Shown: positions 33,863 to 46,120 of the stretch, piece after piece
Numbering within the stretch: position 1 is the stretch's first letter
Layout of the letters: each line of letters opens with the position of its first letter
Origin: Tricholoma matsutake
Lineage: Eukaryota > Basidiomycota > Agaricomycetes > Agaricales > Tricholomataceae
DNA: 64,000 nucleotides
Assembly (NCBI GenBank): GCA_026075535.2
Contig: AP026540.1
Coordinates: 11,656,001 to 11,720,000, forward strand
Reading direction: 5' to 3'
Translations under genes and position numbers: made by a program
Notes under the pieces: model-generated
What the model was told of the DNA's origin: nothing
What the model saw: only the letters and a program-made list of their open reading frames with translations
Database searches by the model: none

Positions 33863-34984
33863 ATGGACACATCAGAGCGCCTCGATGTGCTTGAAAGCGA
33901 TGTTTCCAGAATATGTGTGCAAATTGATTCGCTTAAATCTACGATTGAAAACTTTGTCAGGACCCTCCAGACTAACCCTCCAACCAATATTCCCTCCATT
34001 GTGACTCCAAGTGCACCCAACAATGACGTACTGCCCAACATGCCCACTAAAGAGCGTGCCCAGATCAAACTGTCCCCCCCCCCCGCTGAATTTAATGGTG
34101 CACATGTGCAGGGACATGCATTCCTTAATTCCTGTGAGTTATACATCAGTCTCCAGTCGCATCAATTCGTTGATGAGGCTGCAAAAATTTATTGGGCCTT
34201 CACATACATGAAATCTGAACGCGCCTATCTCTACATGGACCATATTCTGTGTCAAACTAAAGAACTCGGTTCTCTACCTTTCTCCACTTGGGGTGACTTT
34301 TGAGCCGAGTTTGTATGCCACTTTTGTCCCCTCAACGAGCGCCACTGAGCAGTGACACGACTTGAGTCATCCTCTTACCACCAGGCATGTCGATCCATGG
34401 ATGATTATATCAATGAGTTTAAGGATTTGGTGGACATGGCAGGATATGGGAGTGGGCTACCAGTGGTGGTGAAGTTCCCACAGGACCTCAACCGAGAAAT
34501 TCAGGACCAGATTGCACAGATGTTGGAAGGGCGCCCAGCGGACGATGATATCTATGCTTGGTATGAAGCTGCTTCACTCTGTGACAAGAACTGACTCACA
34601 AATGCGGTGTTTAATGCTGCATTCCATGCCCCAACTACCACTCATGCACCCTACACCTTCAATCGAACCCTTCCCTGCCTTAACCCCATTCCTGTTTGTC
34701 AAACTCCCACACCAGCCATCAATGTTCCAGTACCAATGGATGTTGATGCAGCCCACAGCCATGCACGTAGGTTGGATCTCTGCTACCATTGTGGGGAAAC
34801 TGGGCACAGGGCTGGAGCATGTCCCCATCATCAGGATATCTGCATGCTCACCCCCGAGGGGCGAGATGAACTCCTCCAAGATTTGTTGGCACTTGTAGAT
34901 GTTGAGGAAGCGAAGGATCAAGTTGCAGAGGAGATTAAGTTGGAAGTTGTAGAGGAGCAGGATTTTTCTATTCACAGCGAGTGA
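33863..34984 (+). pseudogene. Chromovirus gag
   Basis: ATG 33863. The N-terminal coiled-coil-like segment (LDVLESDVSRICVQIDSLKS) is followed by the retrotransposon gag domain and a CCHC knuckle, CYHCGETGHRAGAC, at about 34783-34824. In-frame TGA codons at 34301, 34346 and 34592 each sit where Arg fits (GDF*AEF, ERH*AVT, DKN*LTN). TGA 34982-34984 may be the true end, with pol opening in the -1 frame at that point. Confidence 0.88.
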
Positions 34985-37900
34985 ATCGTACGCCCTCACT
35001 GCTTGTCCATAACCACTTTGAAGTCTTGTCAGTTGAATCCCTGGAGAATGAATCCATTTCTGTGACTGTTCCCCTCTCTGACCCTTCAAAGTTGGCTGAA
35101 GATGTACCTGCTCTTCCCATCTCTCCCTCTGCTCCACACCCCAAAATTGAATCATGGGAGCGTAAACTATGACGCAAATATATTGTTGCATCCACTCCCT
35201 CTACACATTCCTTGAACCTAGCAATTGAACTGCAGATGACTGACACTGGACAGATACTCGGTGTCTCTGCGCTCCTGGACTCTGGTGCGACCGGTCTCTT
35301 CATTGATGCCCATCTCGCACAACAACATCGCCTAAATACTCGCTCACTCTTCCGATACCTGTGTATAATGCGGATGGGTCCCCAAATGAAGCTGGTGCCA
35401 TCCGAGAGGTTGTAGACCTGGTCCTCCATTACAAAGATCATAGTGAGCGTGCCCTTTTTGCTGTCACTCAATTAGGAAAGCAAAAGGTGATTTTGGGCTA
35501 TCCATGGCTTTGAGACCATAACCCAGAGGTCGACTGGCATACCAGGGAGGTTACCATGAGCCAATGTCCATCCCGCTGTCATACTTGTTTCACAGAAGCC
35601 AGGCAAGAATGTTGTGGACAGGAGGCGGTGATACGACATACTCAGAAGTGTCGTGCCGGACCCCTGCCTATACCTGAAGTGGAGTTGGAAGGGGTTCCTG
35701 ATCTGATGCTGGACTCAGATGATGATGATGAGGAGCCAGAGGAAGTGGAGGAAGGTGATCGGATCTTCTACACTGCAATTCATCCATCGCACGAGGTGTG
35801 TGCTACATTGAACATATCCCAATGCCTTGCTGAGGCCTTCCACAAAAACAATGCTGCTAAATCCTCTACTAACTCCTTGCTCCCTCATCTCCATGAGTTT
35901 GGAGACATGTTCTCCAAGGAATCGTTTGACTCTCTCCCTGCACGCAAGCCATGGGATCATGCGATTGAACTCACCCCCAGTGCAACCCCTTCATCCTGCA
36001 AGGTCTATCCTCTCTCTCCTGAAGAACAATGACAGCTTGACCAGTTCATCGACGAACACCTGGCCTCTGGACGTATTCGACCATTGAAGTCACCCATGGC
36101 CTCTCCCTTTTTCTTTGTGAAGAAGAAGGATGGCTCACTTTGACTGGTTCAAGACTACAGAAGGCTCAACAACATCACAGTCAAAAATCGCTACCCATTA
36201 CCTCTCATCTCTGAACTCGTGAACCAGCTCCATGGAGCCCAATACTTCACCAAGCTCGATGTCCATTGGGGCTACAATAATGTGAGGATAAAGGAGGGAG
36301 ATGAGTGGAAGGCAGCCTTTCATACCAACCATGGTCTTTTTAAACCGCTTGTCATGTTCTTTGGCCTTACTAATAGCCCTGCCACCTTTCAGACCATGAT
36401 GAATGACATTTTCCATGACCTCATCCTTGAAGGCGTTGTCTGTATCTATCTCGACGACATCCTCATCTTCACTCGCACGGTGGAAGAGCACCATCGCATC
36501 ACGTGCCTCATCCTAGAATGGCTTCGATGGTACAAACTCTACCTTCATCAGGACAAGTGCAAGTTTGAGAAGACTAAGATCGAGTACCTTGGCCTGATTA
36601 TCTCAGAGGGTCAGGTGGAGATGGATCCTATCAAGGTGAATGGGGTCACGGCTTGGCTGACGCCCATGAACAAGAAAGAGGTGCAGTCTTTCCTGGGCTT
36701 CATCAATTTCCATTGGTGTTTTATCAAGGATTTCTCACATCATGCACGACCACTGTTCGACTTGACAGGAAAGGAGGCATGGAGGTGGGATAATGCACAA
36801 CAGGAGGTGTTTGAAAGGCTTAAAGAGATGGTCACTTCCGCTCCCATCCTTACCTTTGCTGATGATTTGCATCCTTTTTGTGTAGAAGCTGACAGTTCTG
36901 ACTTTGCGATGGGTGCCATGTTGTCTCAGCAGTCTCTGGAGGACCAGAAGTGGCATCCTGTTGCATTCTACTCCAAAAGCCTTAGTGCTGTAGAGTGAAA
37001 TTATGAGATCCATGACAAGGAGATGTTGGCGATAATGTGTGCACTTGAGGAGTGGCGACACTTCCTCGAGAATGCCCAACACAAGGTGGAAATTTGGACG
37101 GATCACAAGAATCTCGAGTACTTTATGATGGCCAAGAAATTGAACCATCGTCAAGCTCGTTGGTCCCTGTATCTATCCAGATTCGACTTCTCCTTGCACC
37201 ACCATCCAGGTCACAGCATGGGGAAGACTGATGCCCTCTCCCGATGTGCAGACCATGGGGATGGCAGTGATGACAACCAAAACATTGTGTTGTTGCAGCC
37301 AGACCTGTTCACCATTCGGGCACTGGAAGGCATCGCACCCCAGGGCAAGGAGCAGGACATCCTACATGACATTTGTCACGCAAACTGTAGTGGTTTACAT
37401 GAGGATGTTGTTGCCCGAGCTGTTAAAGAACTGAGGAAGGGATCCACCCTTTCCTTGCATGCGGCAGAGTGGGCTGAAAAAGAGGACTTGTTGTATTTCA
37501 GGGACTGCATCTATGTTCCCAATGACCCAGACCTTCGCTGGCGCATCATATCCCAACACCATGACTCACAGATTGCTGGTCATCCTGGACACTGGAAGAC
37601 CTTGGAGCTCACCTCATGGGATTATTGGTGGTCACAAATGTCACAGTTCATTGGTCAGTATTGTTGCACTTGTGACCTTTGCTTACACACCAAGGTTCCT
37701 TGTCACAAACCCATTGGCGAGCTACACCCTCTTCCTGTTCCAGAGAGTCGTTGGGATGTTGTCAGCATCGACTTTGTGGTGGAGTTGCCAGAGTCAAATG
37801 GGTTTGATGCGGTGATGTGCACAGTTGATTCAGTGGGAAAACGTGCTCACTTCATTTCCACTCACACCACTGTCAGTGCCCTGGGTGCCGCCCGACTCTA

Positions 37901-38855
37901 CCTACACCATGTGTGGACATTACATGGACTTCCTGGTGCTTTCCTCTCTGATCGTGGCCCTCAGTTCATGGCAGAGTTCACTCGCGAGCTGTACCGACTC
38001 CTGGGGATCAAACTCCTTGCTTTGACCGCTTATCACCCACAAACCGATGGCCAGACTGAGTGAGTCAACCAGGAACTGGAGCAGTACATCCACATCTTTC
38101 TCAATGAATGCCAGGACGATTGGGATGATCTTCTCCCCTTGGCCGAGTTTGGATACAACAACCATGTCCATGCTTCCACTCAACAGACCCCTTCCCTCTT
38201 AGACACTGGACAACATCCACACATGGGATTTGAACCTCGCCAAACTCCCTCACACATTGAGACAGTGAATGAGTTCACAGAATGCATGCGGGATAGCTTG
38301 GAGGAGGCAAAGGCAGCCTTAGCAAAGGCGAAGGATGACATGGCACACTTTTACAACCAACGCCATTCTCCGACCCCTCAGTACAAGGTTGGTGATTGAG
38401 TTTATCTTGACTCCAGTGACATCTCCACTACATGTCCATCCAAGAAACTCACTCATCGCTTCCTGGGACCTTTCCCCATTGTCAAGTGTGTTGGAACGCA
38501 TGCCTATCATCTATGCCTCCCAGCCTCCATGTCCAGACTCCACCCAGTCTTCCATGTCATCAAACTCCTTCCAGCTCCCCCAGATCCATTCCTGGGATGC
38601 CATTCACACCCACCACCACTGCCTACAGTGATCGAGGGAGAACCCCAATACGAAGTTGAGTCAATCTTGGACAGCTGTTTGCATCGAGGAAAACTCCAGT
38701 ATTTGGTGCATTGGAAGGGTTATGGGTATGAGGAGAACTCATGGGTCAAAGAGTCTGATGTGAATGCCCCTTGGTTAGTCAAGGAATTCCACCGATGGCA
38801 CACTGCTGCACCGCGTTGCATTCAAGTCACGGACTTTGGTCGTATGCGATTTTGA
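34985..38855 (+). pseudogene. Chromovirus pol: protease, RT, RNase H, integrase, chromodomain
   Basis: Protease: ALLDSGATGLFID near 35270. A frameshift near 35350 follows. Reverse transcriptase: [23 protein letters not shown] and an intact YLDD box at about 36451. RNase H: FCVEADSSDFAMGAMLSQ and IWTDHKNLEYF. Integrase: zinc site HHDSQIAGHPGHW ... CCTCDLC, then SIDFVVELP, LSDRGPQFM and DGQTE for D, D and E. The chromodomain is YEVESILDSCLHRGKLQYLV then HWKGYGYEENSW at about 38650-38750. In-frame TGA codons at 35170, 35511, 36030, 36141, 36996, 38061 and 38397 all replace expected Arg, for example GSL*LVQDYRR and QTE*VNQEL. The terminal stop is TGA 38853-38855. Confidence 0.92.
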
Positions 38856-38890
38856 ATGCATTGGGGTGATGCATCTTAGAGAGAGGGTGA

Positions 38891-39316
38891 TGTAAGGGGA
38901 CTAGGGGGGTGCCCTGTGTGTTTCTCCCATTTTTTACATTTGTTCTATATTTTTCCTCACTTCATTTCCTTCTATTCTTCATTTTCTATGATTTTTCCGG
39001 ATTTTATTACTAATTTTCCCTTTCTATCATGTTTGTGCATGTTGACAGTTATATATTTAGAGGCAGAGCACCCCTTCTGACATCTACCCCTTGGTATGAT
39101 GTCATTCGGTGGCCTTGATCTGCCTATCTCTGCCTTTTCTATTTTTAGGTTATTATTTGATTTTTGTTGTCTTCACATATACTGGGCATCGGCAAAGGGA
39201 TCCTTAGAGTTTTCTCTTTGGATTTCCCTTTGCTAGGTGTGTCCCTGATCCCTGTACTATGTAGTATAATTTTAACTTTGGATTTCCCTTTGCTAGAGGC
39301 TTAGGTTGCCCTTATA
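38891..39316 (+). repeat. 3' LTR of chromovirus
   Basis: Same length as the 5' LTR, preceded by a purine tract at about 38877-38890 and followed by the target duplication TCTAG. Confidence 0.93.
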
Positions 39317-39321
39317 TCTAG

Positions 39322-39409
39322 AGGGCCTCGCATCCTTCCTCTGACTCGTGTTATACCATCCAAAGCCATTTTGTGGGTTTTGTTTGGGTTTCTAGGTTGA
39401 GCATCATCA
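39322..39409 (+). repeat. Solo LTR of family A type, last part
   Basis: Continues the LTR begun at 31939. It ends ttttgtgggttttgtttggg then gagcatcatca, matching the family A LTR end (ttattgtgggttttgtttgg, then agtatcatca). GCGA follows as the target duplication. Confidence 0.8.
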
Positions 39410-42315
39410 GCGACCTGAGAGATCATCCCCTTGGCAATCCCTTCTAGAAGGCTGGACATGAATTGCATCCACAGTTGCATGTTCATTTTGATTGGATCAT
39501 GGTGAATGAATTTGATTCGATGGAAGACAAAGATGCGAGAGAAATCAATGTTGACACCATACACTGCATTCTCCAGTGTACGACCATCAAGAGTAGGATT
39601 ATGGAATTGAGCAACATATCTGGTGAGTGCAGCAATGAAGAATGGGACCCCATATAGAGTGGGAAGATCAATAAGCATCACAGTGGTAGATGGCCATTTT
39701 GTCATCTTGAGCTGATGAGCTGACAGTCGGAGGAATGGTAATGGAGGAATATTTCCTGCTTGCCCTGTCAAACGCCAGAGAATGAACTTGTCATGCTGAA
39801 ATATCTTCTCCTTTCTATCAAGCCAGAGAGTTATTTGTGGATATTCATCTTTATGGTTTGTAGCTCGGTACACATCTTTTGCCAAGTCAATGTGTAAGCG
39901 CTCCATGTATTCAGAGTTACAGTTATCAAGGGCCCCAAAGTCCCTGATGGATGCAATAAAATGATTAAGACTTTCAAGCTTTGGAAGTTGAAAGTGGTCC
40001 CTGATTGAAGATAGTTTTGTTGGCATGAAAGGAGTTGAGAGTGGCTTGCATATCAGAGAGTGTTTCCTCCCTGTGTTTGGGATATTGTGCAAGCTAGAGA
40101 AAGTCAAGAAATGCATGGAGACATGCAACAAGTCTTTTGCTATCCATGCCATTTGGCAAAGGCAGGTCAATGATTAATCTGAGCAGGAAGTGTGACATCT
40201 CCTCATGCTCTTCTCCAGTGACTTGTGTCAAGGTGCTGATTCCCTTCATGAAAACCCAGATATTGTGATTGGGAGGTAGTCAGCGACATCGCGCATCAAT
40301 TTCTATTGCTCCATATGCAGAGATAATCCATAACTTGAGATGCTTCAGAATGCCTTGGTAAAGCTGATGAAGTATGTCAGGAGTTATAGATCGAAAGATA
40401 TTGGAATATGTCTTTTCCCAGAAAGGCTGAAAGATGGGTTTAATGCCAGCCTCCCTGCAAGCCTGATGGAAGGACGGTATATCATCAATGAGAGATAAGG
40501 CATTGAGAATCTGTTCCAGATCTTGGAACGGATATAAATTCTCGCTTTCTTCTCCTACTTTGCATCTTGGGATTGGACACTTTGGACATTCTCCAGTTTT
40601 GCAGCAGCATACAAGAACTTGTTCAGGGTAGTCACAAATGTAGCACACCAAAAGAGGATGACAGCGATAACACACTCCTTCCCCTGTAACAAGGACTTGG
40701 CCCAAGGTCCTGGCTTCTTGTAATGGGGCAGTAATGATATCCATCACCACATGAAAGAGATTGGCAAGACAATGCCTTCGCTTTGCATGATTGGTGATAT
40801 GCTAGAGACTGGTGGTGGGGAGATATCCAAGGAGGACATATGAACAACAGGAAGGTTTATGACGAATCTCCTTGGGTATATTTCCAATCGTAAGATACAC
40901 AGGATAAGCACTTTTGTTCTGAAAGATCGTCACTTGAGTCTTGTCAGTAGATATCAGAAGTGGGACAATTGTTCCTCCAGGCAAGTCTTTATCGAGCAAA
41001 GTCTAACTTAACAATTCAGGGAAGAGTGGTTAGAATATGAACCTGAGTTGACCACCACCAATTCCCTGTATGCATTTCATCATACCTTTGTATGGTCTTA
41101 TCTGGATCTATATGATGACATTCTGGTGCAATCTTCAAGTGTTGCGAGAATTCAGGGTCCCCAAATAGCCCATGGACACATGCCATGATATCTTGGAAAT
41201 AAACATCAAATGCCTGACCATCAACAACTACTTCTTGGCATCTGAATGGTGGACAACCTGGCAACTTCTCATCAATGATGTTTTTGAGCTCTTGAGTATT
41301 GGAGTAAGAGAGGCCAAGCTTCTTGATGATCTGATCAAACTTTCTCAGCACAGCCATTTGAGAATCTCATGAGTGATCAATGTACACCTGGTATTCTGAG
41401 CAATTCTGAAAAGGCTGTTGAACTTGGCCCCCAAAGTTTTGCCCAGCGAGCAACAGCCCAGTTGATCTCTGATGAGAATGGAGCATATGGGTTTGCACTT
41501 TCCCTGAGCTTCACCTGGTAGATGTCGTTTGTTGATTGTTCATGGGTTTCAGAGTCATCAGATCGCATGGGTGTGCCAGCTAATGGATTTGAGTAATGTG
41601 TGATGTATAGCTCTGTATGAGTCAGGTGATGGTATGGATTTGAGTGTAATGTCACAGGCTCATCATCATCCAAGTCTGAGAGCACCATAGGTGGTGAAGA
41701 AGACCGAGAGCTGGAGGGAGATGGAGTAAAAACCAGGGGAGGGGATCCCACATGAGAAGTTGGGGAAGGAAGCGGCGAGGTTGGGTATGGGCCATAGTCA
41801 GGAATCCCCGGCGATGACACATAGTCAGAGATTGCTGGTGATGACAGCCATGATGACCATCTGCTATCACGAAGCTCAGGCTCCCAGGCTCTTTCACACT
41901 TGACAGCAGCAGTGGCATTGTCGAGCTCATCACACTCCTTGTTGTTGTCTGCATCTGAGTCCAAGAGATATCTGCTATGCCCAGCATCAAGATCTGCAGC
42001 GGGAGATTCACAATTGCCAGCATTGTTGGGGGAGGAAGCAAGTGGTTCCAGACCCCACTCATCATCAGCATAAGCTGTGTATTCTCCATAATAGTCACCC
42101 TGAGGTTCAATCGGTATTTCCCCTGCATCTGACGACATTTCCAAGTCAAACTTCTCCACAAGGCCAAGCTCGAGATCAGGTTCAGAGGGTTTGCTAGCAC
42201 TTGACATGTAGAGACCTTGACATCGCATCCTTGTGGTCTGGTGCAGGTGAGACTGGAGGCCCGCTTCAGTTCTGAACATGCCATGGCAACCTGGGCAGCA
42301 AAACAACGTGGACAT
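39410..42315 (-). pseudogene. Plavaka-type CACTA transposase, main part
   Basis: Start ATG 42315 opens with a C2H2 finger (CPGCHGMFRTEAGLQSHLHQ). It continues through an acidic, Ser/Pro-rich region to INWAVARWAKLWGPSSTAFS. Later blocks match Plavaka transposases: FGDPEFSQHLKIAPECHH, DEMHTGNWWWSTQ, GGTIVPLLISTDKTQVT, VYLTIGNIPKEIRHKPS, YICDYPEQVLVCCCKTGECP, FWEKTYSNIFRSITPDILHQ, then YMERLHIDLAKDVYRATNHK. Small introns are needed near 41350 and 41010. TGA and TAG stops occur, one as CR*LPP where Arg is usual. The gene is cut at 39410 by the LTR insertion and resumes at 31934. Confidence 0.82.
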
Positions 42316-42590
42316 TGGTGAGAGAAGAGTGCTAGAATATCAAATTGTCGGATGTCACAGCTGCATAAATAATATCTCATATGAAGTCATGAGGCTCAGC
42401 TCAAACTACCCATTCCCGACCCCACCTCGCAAAATATCCCTGCTCCCCTCAACCATAGCCCAATCTCACCACAGTTGCTACCCTCAGTTCTCGTGGTAGC
42501 TTGAGCAATGGGACAACTTGGACATTGGGGGGGAAGTGGTAGAATATCAAATTGTCAGACTCGGATGCAGTTGGATACATAAATAGTGCA
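42311..42590 (+). repeat. Duplicated 66-75 bp block in the divergent promoter
   Basis: ggacattgg ... tagaatatcaaattgtc ... gca ... ataaata occurs at 42311-42376 and again at 42517-42590. The first copy overlaps the Plavaka start; the second lies 120 bp before the DUF6532 gene. A shared control block for the two divergent genes is possible. Confidence 0.55.
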
Positions 42591-42709
42591 GAAAAAATCA
42601 CGCTCACCTGATTGTTGAACTTGAACCATATCAACATCAACATTCCCACCCCCACTCTCCCCAACTATAACACTATCTCGTCTGGCCACAGCTCCCAATA
42701 TCCATACCC

Positions 42710-45048
42710 ATGCCCACAAAGCCAAAGCCAAAGATTGACACATCAACACAAATAGCACGTGGTAATGCAAAACATGGTGCTGGCCTTGAGAAGCTTCTGA
42801 GACAGGATGATGATGATCTCGGCATGGATAAGAAGTGTCTCCGGGACAAGAGTCCTGACTCTGATCAACCATGTAAGTAAGCCGAGTTCGAATAGCAGAT
42901 GACACTGACATGTCATGTTGAGAGGAATGCACTGCAAAAATGAAATGCATCAATGAGAAGGGTCAGTGGCCACAAAGCTTGAAAGTAGTTCTGTTCTGAT
43001 TGTGAACTTGAACTAGTGTGGTATGAAGCAGAGCGGAAATGAAGACTGAGCGAGACTGAAGGCAAAAAAGGTGAGCCTGAGTGAGCCTTGACAGCACTGA
43101 ATAATATTAAATACATACCTGTCAACCAAAGATGTCCATTTGAAGAAACCCACACAAAGGCCGACCCATGCCAGTACGAGGGGCACCACCAAATCTCAGT
43201 CTTGAGCAAGTGTCATTGCAGAGGATGAAGATAACGGCCTGGTTGATCTGAGGATAGCAAAAATGATGGTGAATTCAAGGATGAAGATGGTGAAGACGAG
43301 GAGGAGGCAGAGGAGGAGGTGGAGGAGGATGTGGACAACAAAGACAATGATGAGGATATGGAAGATAATGATCTGAGAAATGAAGTAAGCTTTGATGAGC
43401 AGTTCAATAACTGGATGGGTGCTTACCAAAATTCCTAGCGAGTGGTTGCTATCTCCACCAAGGGAAAGACTTCAAAGGCTTTGAGCAAGGGAGGTAAGAA
43501 GGCAGTGGGGCGAACGATAATCAACAAAGCATGTAAGTTTCACATCCTGTCATACAGTCACATGTTCTCATTCAAATGATTTTTGATAGCACCTGATTCA
43601 GAGGGGGAACTCGAGATTGCTTTTGTCCCTCCATGTGCTAATGGAAAGAAAAACAAGCTTAAGGTATATGTCAAGTTCATTATAAGGTTTTCATGACATG
43701 GACTCGGATGCACAGACACTGTCAAGTAACTTGGCAAATATTCAAGCTAAAGTAAACTTGAAGTATGAAGATGAGGTCCATATTTCATGAAATCATTATC
43801 AAATCTGCATGTGATTCTGCTCCATTAGAAGATCAACCTTGGACGGGACATCCAGCTTACCAAGATCAAGGCTGAGAAGTTCTCCATAAGTCCTGTGCCA
43901 CAGCAGTGTCGATAAGTCCACTCGCTCACATAACTCAAAGCCAAAGAACTTGAACAAAGGCTATGCAGAGGAAACTTCCAACAAAGAATGGTCTCATCTC
44001 AAAGGCGAAGCAATCTGAAGACATCCAAACTTTGTTGGACTGCAGCTCATTGGCCTGAACCTATTCCAGGATGGCATGCCAGCCGACTCGAAAAATTAGC
44101 GGTTCAAAGCTATTCTCGAACCATGCGATGATCTGGGCCTAGAGAAGATCAAAGAACAAATCAAAAATGATCGATACTATCTGCGTTGCCTCACTGATTA
44201 TGTATGTGCTCTATCATCAACTCATGTCTCTCCTGATGTCACTGTTTACAGTGTTTCAATTATCTCAGCCACTTGCGCAGGAATTTCAAGGAGGCCGCCA
44301 TGAAATTCATTGATGGGAACTTCTTCCATGGAATCAAGTCAACCAATGCTGTGGATAAGGTGGAGATTATCAAGAAGCTGGTGCTGAAACTTACTGACAA
44401 CCTGGAGTACATATTTCCTCTTGAGGTAAGTGTTCTGTTCGAAATCCACTACTTACAATTCCTGATCATCATCAAAATCTGTATGCAGTTTAGCAATCCT
44501 GATGATCCGACGAGTTTCACACGCATTAAAAATCAGCCATATGGTCAGGCTGCTATTGTATCAGTCCTCCACTCGGTCATCTTTGGGAAAGGGAAAAATT
44601 CACCAGCTGTCACGTTCACCCAATACTTTGGTAGCAGCCTAGATGATAACGACGAGAAAGAGATCCCAGTGCCAATGATGTGCCTTGTGGCAATTGCAGT
44701 GCATCTTTCATACATTATTTCTCGTTGTACTTGTGAGAAATTATTCTTCAGATATATGACGCACTCCTCGACTGGTCGAGTGGATATTATGTGGAGAAGA
44801 AATTTAAACCAGATGAAATGTGGATGCAGTATGACAAGAACCGCCAATTTCTGCAGGTCTTATCGAAGGACTCGGGTAAATACCACAGGATGATGGCAAA
44901 TGTGTATGAATTAGCTCAGTGAGTCATTTCTTCCAGTTTCTAGCTCTTTTTGATGATGCTTCTCAGAAATATTCTGTGCCCAGCTCAAACTGCCCCAACC
45001 GATAATTCTGATCTGCCTGATGTTGATATGGAGAATATGGTGCTGTAG
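42710..45048 (+). CDS. DUF6532-family protein, multi-exon, possibly damaged
   Basis: ATG 42710 opens MPTKPKPKIDTSTQIARG and an acidic exon ending at GTAAGT near 42875. Further exons are an acidic Glu/Asp run (43270-43385), a Lys-rich exon (KGKTSKALSKGGKKAVGR), PDSEGELEIAFVPPCANGKK, then FKAILEPCDDLGLEKIKEQI and NDRYYLRCLTDY. From 44245 comes the conserved core: FNYLSHLRRNFKEAAMKFID, PDDPTSFTRIKNQPYGQAAI, VTFTQYFGSSL, then IYDALLDWSSGYYVEKKFKP. The last exon ends in DVDMENMVL and TAG 45046-45048. The pattern fits DUF6532 proteins, an agaric family of unknown function. A frameshift near 43255 and stops near 43930 suggest decay or missed introns. Confidence 0.6.
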
Positions 45049-46120
45049 GGGCCTAGACTCACAGTAGCTAAATTACATGGTACTATTAGTAGCAGCACCC
45101 CCAATGCGTGCCATTCCGAATATAATGGCCTTTTATTCAACTATTATTGTCAAATTATAGTGTGATTATGGATTGATTATAGTACTGTTCCACAGCACCT
45201 GCTATAACAACATATAATTATAGGAATGTTATAATAACATATAATTATACCCTCTTTATACTATAATTATAGAATTGGGTTTTTCCTGATGATATCAAGT
45301 GTATATCTGTTTATTAAACAGTATATAGATGGTTATATAGTTTAGACAACTGTTTATATACTAGGTGCTGTCGCAAGCGCCAGCATAAACCTTGCTCATG
45401 GATATTCAAAAAAAGCTGCCACACTGAGTACTTCAAATGTGGCAACATCGCGGCGTGAACTGTATCTGCCCCTAATGTACCTAAAATAGGAGAGGTCTGT
45501 TTGTGCATGTTGAAAAATGCATGAAACAATAATTGTTGGGTGTAGAGACCTTGTAAGCAAGGTAATACTTGGTCTTTGAGGAGTATACATAAACTAAACA
45601 GTTGGAGCCTTAAGTGGGCTTGGTAGGCCTCAGGGCTCAGTTTGGGTTTTCAGAAGCTGGAGACGAGCCCTTGAGCCCAGGCTTTATGGTAGTGAAGAAG
45701 GATGTCACAAGAACTTGAAATCGACTCTATGAGACATTGTCTTACCAGAACTTCTTGATCAGGATCTGTTCACAGCCACTTCAATGCCTATCCTGATCAC
45801 CAATAATGTTTGCTTATTCCATCTATGAACTAGGCATCATGTCCATGTTGTCATTATTGCTCATTGTTGATGTGTCATCTGTCATCTGTGACATCCTTGT
45901 TTCCTGTGGCATCAAAACTCCCTAGTTCAACAGACGGTAGTGGTTTGTTCTCACCTCTTTGGCTTTCACCACAGCTAATTATGTGTTATGTTTGGACAGA
46001 AAGATAAAGAACCTGATACTCGACATCCTCACAAAGGGATAAAAGAGCACCAGGAAAGAGGAAGGAACCATGGGTATGATGAGGAATATGATATGGGCCT
46101 CCAGGACAGACCTGGGGACA
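45049..46120. repeat. Repeat-bearing spacer without gene
   Basis: 45155-45305 is the inverted relative of the AT-rich repeat at 31325-31450. 45605-45690 is GAGCC-type short-word sequence. The order mirrors 31140-31450, so the two loci may carry the same composite insertion in opposite directions. Confidence 0.5.

Larger units (their letters stand above)
33273..39316 (+). mobile_element. Ty3 chromovirus, young copy, killed mainly by TGA codons
   Basis: Identical-length 426-bp LTRs (33273-33698 and 38891-39316) differ at seven places. Target duplication TCTAG flanks it (33268-33272 and 39317-39321). It contains gag with a zinc knuckle, protease, reverse transcriptase, RNase H, integrase and a C-terminal chromodomain, in Ty3 order. 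A purine tract agagagagggtga precedes the 3' LTR. Apart from one frameshift near 35350 and ten in-frame TGA codons, the coding sequence is readable end to end. The gene order and chromodomain fit the agaric chromovirus group that includes MarY1-like elements. Confidence 0.95.

Noticed and set aside
33863..38399. TGA recoded as arginine in the chromovirus
   Set aside because: Host genes in the island use TGA as a stop (for example the deacetylase and GON7-like genes), and LTR comparison shows CpG decay, which explains CGA to TGA without recoding.
43196..43429. Ser-rich minus-strand proteins opposite the DUF6532 gene
   Set aside because: Antisense shadow of the gaggag-rich acidic exon.
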